64,000 nucleotides of DNA, from contig JAJYYH010000033.1 of the NCBI GenBank assembly GCA_021801255.1, positions 1-64,000 of the forward strand, written 5' to 3'. This DNA comes from Pseudomonadota bacterium (lineage in GTDB: Bacteria; Pseudomonadota; Alphaproteobacteria; Acetobacterales; Acetobacteraceae). The notes under the pieces were generated by a model. The model worked only from the letters and a program-made list of their open reading frames with translations. It was not told the origin of the DNA and searched no databases. Positions 27,661-36,433 of this stretch are shown here, one piece after another. Position 1 is the stretch's first letter. The number at the start of each line of letters is the position of its first letter. A program made the position numbers and the translations under genes.

Positions 27661-27705
27661 CGCCGCCCGCGCAAGGACGGCAATTGCCCGTTGGTTCATG
27701 CCTGA
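27661..27705 (+). pseudogene. C-terminal leftover of a second binding-protein gene
   Basis: Between livF and the binding-protein gene the frame reads RRPRKDGNCPLVHA followed by TGA at 27703. This nearly repeats the end of the intact binding protein (RPLKDGNCPLVHA, stop at 28955). The DNA differs at several wobble positions. It is best explained as the tail of a former tandem paralogue whose body was deleted. Confidence 0.7.
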
Positions 27706-27725
27706 TCAATCGCAGTGAGGTTGCC

Positions 27726-28955
27726 ATGAAACTATCCCGCCGCGCCCTCCTTGGCACTGCCGCGCTCAGCGCCGTCCAGCCGCTCGCCCGGCGGGCGCGC
27801 GGCGATGAAGCGACGATCCGCATCGGCGTGCTCAACGATCAGTCCGGCCCCTATCGCGATGTCAGCGGTCTCAACTCGGTGGTCTGCGTCAAGCAGGCGA
27901 TCCAGGATTTCGGCGCGCGCGCCAAATCCCTCAATGTCGAGGTACTGTCGGCGGATCATCAGAACAAGCCGGATGTCGGCGCGGGCATCGCGCGGCAATG
28001 GTTCGATCGCGACGGCGTCGATATGATCATCGACGTGCCGACCTCCTCGGTCGGGCTCGCGGTGGCCAGCGTCTGCCGCGAAAAGAACCGCGCCTATATC
28101 AATGTCGGCGCCGGCACCTCCGAACTCACCGGCAAGCAATGCGCGCCGACCACCATCCATTGGGCCTACGATACCTGGATGCTGGCGCACTCGACCGGGG
28201 GTGCCACGGTGAAATCGGGTGGCACGACCTGGTATTTCCTCACCGCCGATTATGTCTTCGGCCATGATCTGCAAAGCGAGACCAGCCATTTCGTCACCGA
28301 GGCGGGAGGAAAGGTTCTCGGCAATTCGACCTATCCCTTCCCCAGCACCAGCGATTTTTCCTCGTTTCTTCTGCAAGCGCAGGCGAGCGGGGCGAAAGTG
28401 CTGGGGCTCGCCAATGCCGGGGCCGATACCGTCAACTGCATCAAGCAGGCGCATGAATTCGGCCTGACCGGCAAGACCCAGATCGCCGCCCTCCTGATGT
28501 TTATCACCGATGTCCACGCGCTCGGCCTGGAGACCGCGCAAGGGCTGGTGCTGACGGAGAGCTTCTACTGGGATCTCAATGATCGCACGCGCGCCTTCAC
28601 CAGCCGGGTCAAGGACAAGACGCCGAACAACATCCCGAACATGGTGCAGGCCGGCTGCTATGCCGGCACCATCCACTATCTCAAGGCGGTCGTCGATCTC
28701 GGCGCCGCGGCGGCCAAGGCGAGCGGGGCGGCGACGGTTGCGCGCATGAAGGCGATGCCGACCGATGATGACGCGTTCGGCAAGAACCATATCCGCGAGG
28801 ATGGCCGGGTGCTGGTGCCGGCCTATCTGTTCGGGGTGAAGAAACCCTCCGAGAGCAAGGGCCCCTGGGACTACTACAAACTCCTCTTCACCACCCCGGG
28901 CGATGAGGCGTTCCGCCCGCTCAAGGACGGCAACTGCCCCCTGGTGCACGCCTGA
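27726..28955 (+). CDS. Periplasmic binding protein of a Liv-type ABC transporter
   Basis: The start ATG 27726 gives 409 residues with an N-terminal export signal, MKLSRRALLGTAALSAVQPL, that may use the Tat route. The mature part is a Peripla_BP_6 (LivJ-like) protein: IRIGVLNDQSGPYRDVSG, ADHQNKPDVGAGIARQWFDR and a SETSHFVTEAGG region. Close relatives are often listed as branched-chain amino-acid, amide or aromatic-acid binders; the ligand is not evident. A remnant of a second copy lies just upstream. Confidence 0.88.
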   Translation: MKLSRRALLGTAALSAVQPLARRARGDEATIRIGVLNDQSGPYRDVSGLNSVVCVKQAIQDFGARAKSLNVEVLSADHQNKPDVGAGIARQWFDRDGVDMIIDVPTSSVGLAVASVCREKNRAYINVGAGTSELTGKQCAPTTIHWAYDTWMLAHSTGGATVKSGGTTWYFLTADYVFGHDLQSETSHFVTEAGGKVLGNSTYPFPSTSDFSSFLLQAQASGAKVLGLANAGADTVNCIKQAHEFGLTGKTQIAALLMFITDVHALGLETAQGLVLTESFYWDLNDRTRAFTSRVKDKTPNNIPNMVQAGCYAGTIHYLKAVVDLGAAAAKASGAATVARMKAMPTDDDAFGKNHIREDGRVLVPAYLFGVKKPSESKGPWDYYKLLFTTPGDEAFRPLKDGNCPLVHA

Positions 28956-28973
28956 TCCCGCGGCAGAGAAAAC

Positions 28974-29861
28974 ATGTTCAGCATTTTCGGCATTCCGGCG
29001 CCGCTGCTTTTCGGCCAGATCCTGCTCGGATTGATCAATGGCGGATTCTACGCGCTGCTGTCGCTCGGCCTCGCCATCATTTTCGGCATGCTGAACATCA
29101 TCAATTTCGCCCATGGCGCGCTGTTCATGATGGGCGCCTTCGTCGCCTGGATGCTGCTCAACTATCTCGGCATCAATTACTGGTTCGCGCTGCTGCTCTC
29201 GCCGCTGATCATCGGCGTTTTCGGCATTGTGTTGGAAAAGGCCGTGATCAGCCGGCTCTACAAGCTCGATCACCTCTACGGCCTCTTGCTCACCTTCGGC
29301 CTCGCCCTGGTGATCGAGGGCTTGTTCCGCAATGAATTCGGCAGTTCCGGCCTGCCCTATCAGATCCCTCCCATTCTGAGCGGCGCGGTCAATCTCGGCT
29401 TCATGTTCCTCCCCATCTATCGCGGCTGGGTGGTGGTCGTGGCCTTCGTCGTCTGTTTGGCGACCTGGCTGATCATCGAAAAGACCCGGCTCGGCTCGAC
29501 GTTGCGCGCGGCGACCGAAAATCCCGCGCTGGTGCAGGCATTCGGGGTGAACGTGCCGCGCCTGGTCTCGCTCACCTATGCCGGGGGTGTCGCCCTCGCG
29601 GCCTTTGCCGGGGTGCTGGCGGCGCCGATCTATTCGGTCAATCCCAATATGGGGTCGAACTTCATCATCACGGTTTTCGCCGTCGTCGTCATCGGTGGCA
29701 TGGGCTCGATCATCGGTTCGGTGCTGACCGGTTTTGGTCTCGGGATTGTCGAGGGGCTGACCAAGGTGTTCTACCCGCAAGCCTCCGATACCGTGATTTT
29801 CGTGGTCATGGTGATCGTGCTGCTGACGCGACCCGCCGGGCTTTTCGGAAAGACCGCGTGA
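28974..29861 (+). CDS. livH: Liv-type ABC permease LivH
   Basis: This 295-residue membrane protein has about eight helices. LINGGFYALLSLGLAIIFGM and NIINFAHGALFMMGAF are diagnostic of LivH, and GGMGSIIGSVLTGFGLGIVE is the cytoplasmic ATPase contact near the end. It lies 18 nt after the binding protein and overlaps livM by 1 nt. Confidence 0.92.
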   Translation: MFSIFGIPAPLLFGQILLGLINGGFYALLSLGLAIIFGMLNIINFAHGALFMMGAFVAWMLLNYLGINYWFALLLSPLIIGVFGIVLEKAVISRLYKLDHLYGLLLTFGLALVIEGLFRNEFGSSGLPYQIPPILSGAVNLGFMFLPIYRGWVVVVAFVVCLATWLIIEKTRLGSTLRAATENPALVQAFGVNVPRLVSLTYAGGVALAAFAGVLAAPIYSVNPNMGSNFIITVFAVVVIGGMGSIIGSVLTGFGLGIVEGLTKVFYPQASDTVIFVVMVIVLLTRPAGLFGKTA

Positions 29862-30793
29862 TGCTCGGATATTCGCGCGCGCAAGGGATGGCGCTCGGCA
29901 TTCTCATCGCGCTGGTGATCGTGGCCCCTGGCGTGCTCTATCCGGTTTTCGTGATGAAGGTGCTGTGTTTCGCCCTCTTCGCCGCGGCGTTCAACCTCTT
30001 GATCGGCTATGTCGGGCTGCTTTCTTTCGGCCACGCCGCGTTTTTCGGCATCGGCAGCTATGTCACCGCCTGGACGGCGAAAAACTGGGGCTTGACGCCG
30101 GAACTTGCCATTCTCCTCGGCGGCCTGGGCGGCGCCGTGCTCGGCCTCGTGTTCGGCTGGCTGGCGATCCGCCGCCAGGGGCTCTATTTCGCCATGATCA
30201 CCCTGGCGCTCGCGCAAATGGTCTATTTCTTCTGCGTCGAGGCGCCGTTCACCGGCGGCGAGGACGGCATCCAGCAGGTACCACGCGGGCGGCTGTTCGG
30301 GGTCTTCTCGTTGCAGAACGACATGGCGATGTATTGGGTGGCGGCGGCGATTTTCCTCGCGGGCTTCCTGCTCCTGCATCGCGTCGTGCATTCGCCGTTC
30401 GGCCAGGTGATGAAGGCGATCCGCGAAAACGAGCCGCGCGCCACCTCGCTCGGCTACCGCACCGACAGCTATAAGCTCATCGCCTTCGTCATCTCGACCT
30501 TCATGGCCGGCATCGCGGGCGGCACGAAATCCCTGGTGTTCGGCATCGCGACGCTCACGGATGTGCATTTCTCGATGTCGGGCGAGGTCGTGCTGATGAC
30601 GCTGTTGGGCGGGCTCGGCACCATTTTCGGCCCCGTCGTCGGCGCCCTCGTGGTCACCGGGATGGAGAATTATCTCGCCCCCTTCGGCGCCTGGGTGACG
30701 GTGACGCAAGGTGTGATCTTCATCGCCTGCGTGCTCGCCTTCCGCCGCGGCATCATGGGCGAGCTGGGCGCGCTGCTGAAAATCGACCTCTGA
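29861..30793 (+). CDS. livM: Liv-type ABC permease LivM
   Basis: This 310-residue permease has FNLLIGYVGLLSFGHAAFFG and GLYFAMITLALAQMVYF, characteristic of LivM, and LLGGLGTIFGPVVGAL near the C-terminus. The ATG overlaps the livH stop (TGATG); a GTG one codon earlier is also possible. It completes the transporter. A MITE has inserted 19 nt past its stop. Confidence 0.92.
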   Translation: MLGYSRAQGMALGILIALVIVAPGVLYPVFVMKVLCFALFAAAFNLLIGYVGLLSFGHAAFFGIGSYVTAWTAKNWGLTPELAILLGGLGGAVLGLVFGWLAIRRQGLYFAMITLALAQMVYFFCVEAPFTGGEDGIQQVPRGRLFGVFSLQNDMAMYWVAAAIFLAGFLLLHRVVHSPFGQVMKAIRENEPRATSLGYRTDSYKLIAFVISTFMAGIAGGTKSLVFGIATLTDVHFSMSGEVVLMTLLGGLGTIFGPVVGALVVTGMENYLAPFGAWVTVTQGVIFIACVLAFRRGIMGELGALLKIDL

Positions 30794-30812
30794 TCGCGCG
30801 CGGCGGAAAATC

Positions 30813-30945
30813 GGTAGTGTCTCAGTTTGAAAAGCAAGACGGCACCGGCCCGCACCCCCGCCCGGCCACCCAATGCCAATATACTGACGTTGGGTGGCCG
30901 GGCGGGGGTGCGGGCCGGTGCCGAGTTTCAAACTGAGACACTACC
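30813..30945. mobile_element. 133-bp MITE with 8-bp target-site duplication
   Basis: The element starts with GGTAGTGTCTCAGTTTGAAA and ends with its exact complement (30926-30945). An inner 33-bp perfect inverted repeat (30841-30873 and 30890-30922) surrounds a 16-nt spacer. The inner and outer arms are separated by unequal bulges of 8 and 3 nt. GGAAAATC flanks it on both sides (30805-30812 and 30946-30953), a clean 8-bp target duplication. It encodes nothing. An 8-bp duplication and GG-starting ends suggest mobilisation by an IS1595-type transposase, which is inference. Its hairpin may also end livM transcription. Confidence 0.88.
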
Positions 30946-30991
30946 GGAAAATCACTGGAGCAATGCCGCGGGGGCGCTATAACCGGCGGCC

Positions 30992-33580
30992 ATGGTCTGG
31001 CTCCGCCCCGGCGCGCGACAGCGTTTTCATCCTGAACGGCTGTTCCGGCCCCGCTCCGTCGCGGTGATCGGCGCCGCGACCCCGGCTGGCGGGCAAATCC
31101 TCGACAATATCCGCCAAGCCGGCTTCGCCGGCGCGCTCATCGCGGTGGCGGGGGACGATCTGGCGGGGGAGGAGATCGGCGATCTCACCGCCGCCGTCGA
31201 TCTCGCGGTGATCGCGGCGCCGGTGGCGGATGCCGATACCTGCCTCGCCAGCCTGGCCGCGCGCGGCGTCCATGCCGCGATCGTCACCGCGAGCGGGGCG
31301 GGTTTTGCCGCCGCCGTCCGGCGGGTGCGTGGCGTGCGGGTCTTGGGGCCGCATTCATTCGGGCTCGCCGTGCCCGGCCTCGGGCTCAACGCGACGCGGG
31401 CGCATCTCCCGGTTCCCGCCGGGCGGACGGCGCTGATCTCGCAATCGGCCTCGCTGTGCCGCGCCGTGCTCGACTGGGCGGGGCCGAATGGCGTCGGTTT
31501 TTCCCATATCGTCGGCATCGGCTCCAACAGCGATATCGGCTTTGGCCTCACCCTCGACTGGCTTTCGCGCGATAGTGCGACCGGTGTCATCCTGCTCGAT
31601 ATCCGCCGGCTCAAGGATCCGCGCGCCTTCATCTCGGCCGCCCGCGCGGCGGCGCGGCTGCGCCCGGTGGTGGCGATCCGCGCGGGGGGGCGGCTGATCG
31701 ATGCGGACGGCACGGCGGAGGCGGCGTTCGCCGCGGCGCTGCGCCGCGCCGGCGTCTTGTCGGTGACGCGCTTCGAGGATTTCCTCGCCGCCGCCGAAAC
31801 CCTGAGCCGCGCCCCACCTCCCGCGAGCGAGACGCTCGCCCTGCTGACCAACGCCTTCGGGCCGGGGCAGATGGCCGCCGACGAGGCGCGCCGGCTCGGC
31901 ATCGCGCTGGCCCCCGTCGGGGCGGAACTGCGCGCCCGGCTTGGCATCGAGCCCGGCGCGGGTGACGCGGCGGCACCGCTGCTCCTGCCGCTCGCCGGCG
32001 CGACGCGGTTGGGCGAAGGGGCGCGCCTGCTGGCCGCTTCTCCCGAGATCGGCGGCGTCATCGCGGTCGTCGCGCCGAGTGGCGATCGCGCCGAGCCCGA
32101 GATCGCCTCGCTGGTCGCCTGTGGCCCGGCGCTTCGCCGCCCGCTGCTGGTGGCGGCGATGGGCGAGACCACGGGGGCTGCGCACCGGCGGACGCTCGCC
32201 GAGGCCGGCATCGCGGTTTTCGCGACACCCGAGCAGGCGGTGCATGGGTTTCATCATCTCATCCGCCATCGCCGCGGCCGGGCCGCGGCGCGCGAGTTGC
32301 CGCCGAGCACGGTGGTCCGGCTGTTGCCCGACCGCGCCGCCGCGCGGCTGATTTTCGCCGCCCGGCGCCGCGCCGGGCGCCTCAGCCTGAGGCAGGACGA
32401 GGCTTTGGCCGTGCTCTCGGCCTATGGCCTGCCGGTGGTGCCGACGCGGGTCGCGGCGAGCCCCGAGGACGCCGCCGTGGCCGCCCGCCTGCTCGGCTTT
32501 CCGGTCGCGCTCAAGCTCCGCCGCACCGAGAAATCGGGAGCGCCGCGGGTGGTGCTCGACCTCGCCGAGGCGTCCGCCGTGGTACGCGCCGCGCGCCAGA
32601 TGGCGCGGGCCGCCGGCGCCGGCGAGGCCGCCGAATTCCTCGTCCAGCGCCAGGTCGGGCGGGCGCGCGAACTGATGATCGCGGTCGCCGATGACCCGGT
32701 TTTCGGCCCGACCATTGCGTTCGGGCTGGGCGGCAGCGCCGGCGCCATTTTTCGCGCCGACGAAATCGACCTGCCGCCGCTCAATCTCTCCCTGGCCCGC
32801 GCCCTGATCGCCCGCAGCGCCCTCGCCCCGACGCTCGGCGCCTTCCGCGCCTGGCCGCCCTCCGACCCCGACGCCATCGCCGAGGCCCTGGTGCGGGTCT
32901 CGCAGGTGGTGGTCGATTTCCCCGAGATCGCGACGCTTACCATCGATCCGCTGTTTGCCGATCGCGATGGGATCGTCGCCGGCGATGCCGGGCTCACGCT
33001 ACGCCCGGCGGGCGAGCAGGGGCGTCTGGCGATCGCGCCCTATCCGGCTGAACTGGAAGGGATCTGGCAAGGGGGGGGCGAAACGCTGCTGATCCGCCCG
33101 ATCCGCCCGGAGGATGCCGAGGCGCATGGCGCGTTTTTCCGCCGGCTGGCGCCCGAGGATGTCCGCTATCGCTTCTTCTCGCCGATGCGCGAACTCTCAC
33201 CCGAGCAGATGGCGCGGATGACGCAGGTCGATTACCAGCGCGAAATCGCCTTCATCGCGGTGCGCGGCGCCAATGCCGAAGGTGTGGGCGAAACCGTCGG
33301 CGTCGCCCGGCTGGCGCGCGAGATGGATGTCGAAACCAGCGAATTCGCCATCGTCGTGCAGCCCGACTGGAAGGGCAGGGGCCTGGCCAGCCACCTCATG
33401 CACCGCCTGTTCGACTGGGCCCGCCGCCAGGGCATGCGCGAAATCATCGGCCAGATCCTCGCCGATAACACCCCCATGCTGGCCTTCGTGAAACATCTGG
33501 GCTTCACCCTCCACCGCCTCGACGGCGAGGACGACGTGATCGAGGCGCGGCTCGCGCTCGTGCCCGAGCCCGAGAGGTAG
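30992..33580 (+). CDS. Pat-type protein lysine acetyltransferase (acyl-CoA synthetase-GNAT fusion)
   Basis: The 862 residues contain a CoA-binding domain (about 10-110), a succinyl-CoA-synthetase-like region (about 120-300), an ATP-grasp-like domain (about 455-680) and a C-terminal GNAT domain (about 700-855) starting LLIRPIRPEDAEAHGAFFRR. The acetyl-CoA site is in VQPDWKGRGLASHLMHRLFD. This matches Pat/PatZ (YfiQ) enzymes, which acetylate acetyl-CoA synthetase and other proteins using a non-catalytic synthetase half as sensor. The gene is preceded by the MITE. Confidence 0.85.
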   Translation: MVWLRPGARQRFHPERLFRPRSVAVIGAATPAGGQILDNIRQAGFAGALIAVAGDDLAGEEIGDLTAAVDLAVIAAPVADADTCLASLAARGVHAAIVTASGAGFAAAVRRVRGVRVLGPHSFGLAVPGLGLNATRAHLPVPAGRTALISQSASLCRAVLDWAGPNGVGFSHIVGIGSNSDIGFGLTLDWLSRDSATGVILLDIRRLKDPRAFISAARAAARLRPVVAIRAGGRLIDADGTAEAAFAAALRRAGVLSVTRFEDFLAAAETLSRAPPPASETLALLTNAFGPGQMAADEARRLGIALAPVGAELRARLGIEPGAGDAAAPLLLPLAGATRLGEGARLLAASPEIGGVIAVVAPSGDRAEPEIASLVACGPALRRPLLVAAMGETTGAAHRRTLAEAGIAVFATPEQAVHGFHHLIRHRRGRAAARELPPSTVVRLLPDRAAARLIFAARRRAGRLSLRQDEALAVLSAYGLPVVPTRVAASPEDAAVAARLLGFPVALKLRRTEKSGAPRVVLDLAEASAVVRAARQMARAAGAGEAAEFLVQRQVGRARELMIAVADDPVFGPTIAFGLGGSAGAIFRADEIDLPPLNLSLARALIARSALAPTLGAFRAWPPSDPDAIAEALVRVSQVVVDFPEIATLTIDPLFADRDGIVAGDAGLTLRPAGEQGRLAIAPYPAELEGIWQGGGETLLIRPIRPEDAEAHGAFFRRLAPEDVRYRFFSPMRELSPEQMARMTQVDYQREIAFIAVRGANAEGVGETVGVARLAREMDVETSEFAIVVQPDWKGRGLASHLMHRLFDWARRQGMREIIGQILADNTPMLAFVKHLGFTLHRLDGEDDVIEARLALVPEPER

Positions 33581-33588
33581 AGCAAGGC

Positions 33589-33780
33589 AAGGCGAGGGCG
33601 CTGCCCTCGACCCGCTGGGGCCTGAGGCCCCAGACCCCCATCCTGGAGGGTTGCCGGGAGAGGGGCGCGAGGGAGCGTTGGCAACCGCAGAGTTGCGCCC
33701 CTCTCCCGGCAACCCTTATAGGACAGGGTCCAGGGACTTCTGTCCCTGGCGGGGTCCAGGGGCAGCGCCCCTGGCCTTCC
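33589..33780. repeat. Cluster of palindromic intergenic repeats
   Basis: Four inverted repeats are packed between two genes: CTGGGGCCTGAGGCCCCAG (33615-33633); a perfect 21-bp pair starting GGGTTGCCGGGAG at 33648-33668 and 33695-33715; CCAGGGACTTCTGTCCCTGG (33729-33748); and CCAGGGGCAGCGCCCCTGG (33756-33774). The first unit is shared with the copy at 42267-42341. They resemble REP/BIME-type elements and could act as bidirectional terminators between the convergent genes. Confidence 0.7.
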
Positions 33781-33783
33781 TGC

Positions 33784-34632
33784 TCACCACTGGAGCGCCG
33801 GGATGGCGGCGATCGGGCTGAGGCCCTCGCCCCGTGCCGCGGCCTCGATCGCCGCGGGATGGCCGAGCAGGGCGTTGTGGATGCCGCCGATCACCCAGCA
33901 GCTTGCCAGCCCCGCCGCCGCCGCGCCGGCGATATCGGTGCGCAGCGCGTCGCCCACCGCGAGGATCTGCGCGGGTGGCAGACCGAGCATGGCGAGCACC
34001 GGCTGATAGATCGTCGGATCGGGCTTGCCGATCCAGCGCACCCGTCCGCCCAGCGCCTCGTAGCGCTGCGCCAGCGCCCCGGCGCAGATCGTGGCGATGC
34101 CGTCGCGGATGACTTCGAGATCGGGATTGGCGCAGATCATCGGCAGATCGGCGGCGCGGCAGGCCTCGAGGAGGGCCTCGTAGGCGCGCAGGTCGATCAG
34201 CCCGGTCTCCTCGTCGGGGCCGGTATTGAGCACGAACTCGGCCTCGGAGGGGCGCGCCACCGGAACATAGTCGAGCCCGGCGAAGATGTTGCGGTCGCGC
34301 TCCGGGCCGAGATGGAACAGGCGCCGCCCGAGCGCCGCGAAATCGGGCTCGGCGCGGGTCGCCAGCAACTGATAGGTCGCCTCGCCGCTGGTGAGAATGC
34401 CGTCGTAGAGGTCATCGGTGATGCCCATCTCGCGCATCGCCGCCTGCGCCACCGTCGCGCGCCGCGGCGCGTTCGACAGCAGCACGGATTTCTTGCCGCG
34501 CCGGCGCAATTCTCGGAGACAGGCGATCGCGCCGGGATAGGGCTGCACGCCGTCATGCACGACGCCCCAGAGATCGATGATGAAGCCGGCGAAGCGATCG
34601 GCCAGCGGGGCAAAACCGTTCAGATGTTCCAT
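33784..34632 (-). CDS. HAD-superfamily IIA hydrolase (NagD-like)
   Basis: This 282-residue protein has HAD motif I as FIIDLWGVVHDG, motif II SVLLSNAPRR, the motif III lysine in IGKPDPTIYQPV and motif IV AVGDALRTDIAGAAAAG. It matches the alphaproteobacterial HAD-IIA-like hydrolases. The second Asp of the usual DxD is replaced by Trp, so phosphatase activity may be altered. It overlaps the pyrD end by 13 nt. Confidence 0.8.
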   Translation of the reverse strand: MEHLNGFAPLADRFAGFIIDLWGVVHDGVQPYPGAIACLRELRRRGKKSVLLSNAPRRATVAQAAMREMGITDDLYDGILTSGEATYQLLATRAEPDFAALGRRLFHLGPERDRNIFAGLDYVPVARPSEAEFVLNTGPDEETGLIDLRAYEALLEACRAADLPMICANPDLEVIRDGIATICAGALAQRYEALGGRVRWIGKPDPTIYQPVLAMLGLPPAQILAVGDALRTDIAGAAAAGLASCWVIGGIHNALLGHPAAIEAAARGEGLSPIAAIPALQW

Positions 34633-35711
34633 GCGCTCTCCGCGAGCCGCGCGGCATCGACGCCGCGCGCCTCCTCGAGTGTGACAAATCCGCCCTCCCT
34701 GAGGGCGGTCGCGAGTTCGCGCCGGAGGCGCGGGATGAGGGCCGCGCCGTCATAGACGAACGCGGTGTAGAGTTGCACCAGATGGGCGCCGGCGCGGATT
34801 TTTGCCAGCACGTCCGCCCCCGATGTGATGCCGCCGCACCCGATCAGGATTTTTTCCCCCCACCTCGCGCGGTGCGCGGCGAGGAGCTCTGCGGTCGCGG
34901 CGAGCATCCGCGTCGCGCGCGCCATCAGCGGCGGGCCGGAAAGCCCGCCCGCTTCGCCGGCGGCCTTGCCGCGCAGGCCGGGTGGGCGGGCGAGGGTGGT
35001 GTTGGCGATGATCAGGCCGCTCACGCCACCCTGGCAGCAGGTGGCAACGACCTCGCGCAGGGCCTCCCGGTCGAGATCGGGAGCGAGTTTGACGAAAAGC
35101 GGCGGCGGCGTCGCGGTCGCGGCGCGGATCGCGGCGAGGATCGCGCCGAGCGGGCCGCCTGCCTGCAAATCGCGCAGGCCCGGCGTGTTCGGTGAGGAGA
35201 CGTTGAGGGTGACATAGTCCACCAGCGGCGCGAGGCGGGCGACCAGGGCGGCGAAATCGCGCGCCGGCTGGGCGCCCTCCTTGTTGAGGCCGATATTGGC
35301 GCCGAGCGGCACGGGGCGCGCGCCAAGCCGGGCGAGGCGGGCGCAAAACGCCGCCAGGCCGTCGCCGGGAAACCCCATCCGGTTGATCAGCGCCCGCTCC
35401 GCGGGCAGGCGAAAGAGGCGCGGGCGCGGGTTGCCCGGCTGCGCCCGGGGCGTCACGGTTCCGGCCTCGATGAAGCCGAAGCCGAGCGCCATCAGGGGGG
35501 CGAGCGCCACCGCGTTCTTGTCGAAACCGGCGGCAAGCCCGATCGGGTTGGGAAAGCGGAGGCCCAAGAGGGTCTGCGCGAGGGCGGGATCGGGCGGGGT
35601 TGTGTCGCGCCCCGCGAGGCCCAAGCGGAGGCCGCAGAGGGCCAGGGCGTGCGCGGTCTCGGGCGGCAGCCGGCGCAAGACCGGCAGCACGGTCGCGGCG
35701 AGCGGTTGCAT
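34620..35711 (-). CDS. pyrD: Dihydroorotate dehydrogenase, class 2
   Basis: The start ATG 35711 gives 363 residues. The N-terminal quinone-binding helices (VLPVLRRLPPETAHALALCG) and catalytic loop NVSSPNTPGLRDL are intact, as are INRMGF, VKLAPD, IANTTLARP, CGGITSGADVLAKI and LVQLYTAFVYDG. This is the authentic pyrimidine enzyme, which oxidises dihydroorotate with ubiquinone at the inner membrane. It serves as an internal control showing what the PyrD-like protein at 1328-2197 has lost. Confidence 0.95.
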   Translation of the reverse strand: MQPLAATVLPVLRRLPPETAHALALCGLRLGLAGRDTTPPDPALAQTLLGLRFPNPIGLAAGFDKNAVALAPLMALGFGFIEAGTVTPRAQPGNPRPRLFRLPAERALINRMGFPGDGLAAFCARLARLGARPVPLGANIGLNKEGAQPARDFAALVARLAPLVDYVTLNVSSPNTPGLRDLQAGGPLGAILAAIRAATATPPPLFVKLAPDLDREALREVVATCCQGGVSGLIIANTTLARPPGLRGKAAGEAGGLSGPPLMARATRMLAATAELLAAHRARWGEKILIGCGGITSGADVLAKIRAGAHLVQLYTAFVYDGAALIPRLRRELATALREGGFVTLEEARGVDAARLAESAWNI

Positions 35712-35713
35712 GT

Positions 35714-36433
35714 TTAGGCCGGGGGATAGTTGAAACGGGCGAGGACCGGGGCGAGGTCGGCGCAGAGCTGCCGCTGTTCCTCGGGCGCGAGCCGGGCGCG
35801 CCATTTGCCGCTCGCCCCATCGCCGATATGGTTGCGATGGATTTGCGTCACGCGGTCATAGACATCGACCGCCGGATCGCCTTCCAGCCGCGCCGCCGGC
35901 AGGGTCTCGACCGAGGCCGCCAGCGCGCGCACCGCGTCGGTCTGGTAGCGGGCGAAAATCTCCGCCTTCACCCCCGGCGACAGCGCCACATCGAGCGCGC
36001 CGGCCAGGGTGTCGAGGGTCTCGGGCCGGTCGAAGAAGCGGTCTTCGTAGCGCAGCACGGGAAACCCCATCTCGGCGCAGGCGAGCACGACGCGGGCGCT
36101 GCGGCCGACGCCGCTTGCCGCCTGCGCGAAGGGCACGGCAAAGCGCGTCATCATCGAGACCACGGCATCGCGCGGGTCGCGCAGGCTGAGCAGGAGCAGC
36201 GGCTCAGCGAGATGGATGAAGCCGGCGAGCGAGGCATCGCCGTTGTGCATCTTGACCACGACATAGCGGCCGATCACGCCGGGATCGGTGAGAATCTTGG
36301 CCATCGAATCGGCATAATAGGCCGCGACCTGCTCGGTGCCGTGGGCGGCGTTGAGCATTTCGCGCGCGACATTGAAGACCCAGGTCGAGGCGCTGCCATA
36401 GACCCCGAGGGTGAGCGTGGCGCGCGGCGTCAT
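35714..36433 (-). CDS. Sulfotransferase-like protein
   Basis: This 239-residue protein starts ATLTLGVYGSASTWVFNVAR, a PAPS 5'-phosphosulfate-binding-like loop with Ser in place of the usual Lys. LLLLSLRDPRDAVVSMM fits the 3'-phosphate-binding motif of sulfotransferases. The acceptor is unknown. It overlaps the amidase stop by 4 nt and is 2 nt from pyrD, so it lies in the ilvE-to-HAD run. Confidence 0.65.
   Translation of the reverse strand: MTPRATLTLGVYGSASTWVFNVAREMLNAAHGTEQVAAYYADSMAKILTDPGVIGRYVVVKMHNGDASLAGFIHLAEPLLLLSLRDPRDAVVSMMTRFAVPFAQAASGVGRSARVVLACAEMGFPVLRYEDRFFDRPETLDTLAGALDVALSPGVKAEIFARYQTDAVRALAASVETLPAARLEGDPAVDVYDRVTQIHRNHIGDGASGKWRARLAPEEQRQLCADLAPVLARFNYPPA

Noticed and set aside
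27732-29780. Minus-strand frame of 682 codons across the binding protein and livH
   Set aside because: Extremely charged composition and complete overlap with intact transporter genes; a shadow frame.
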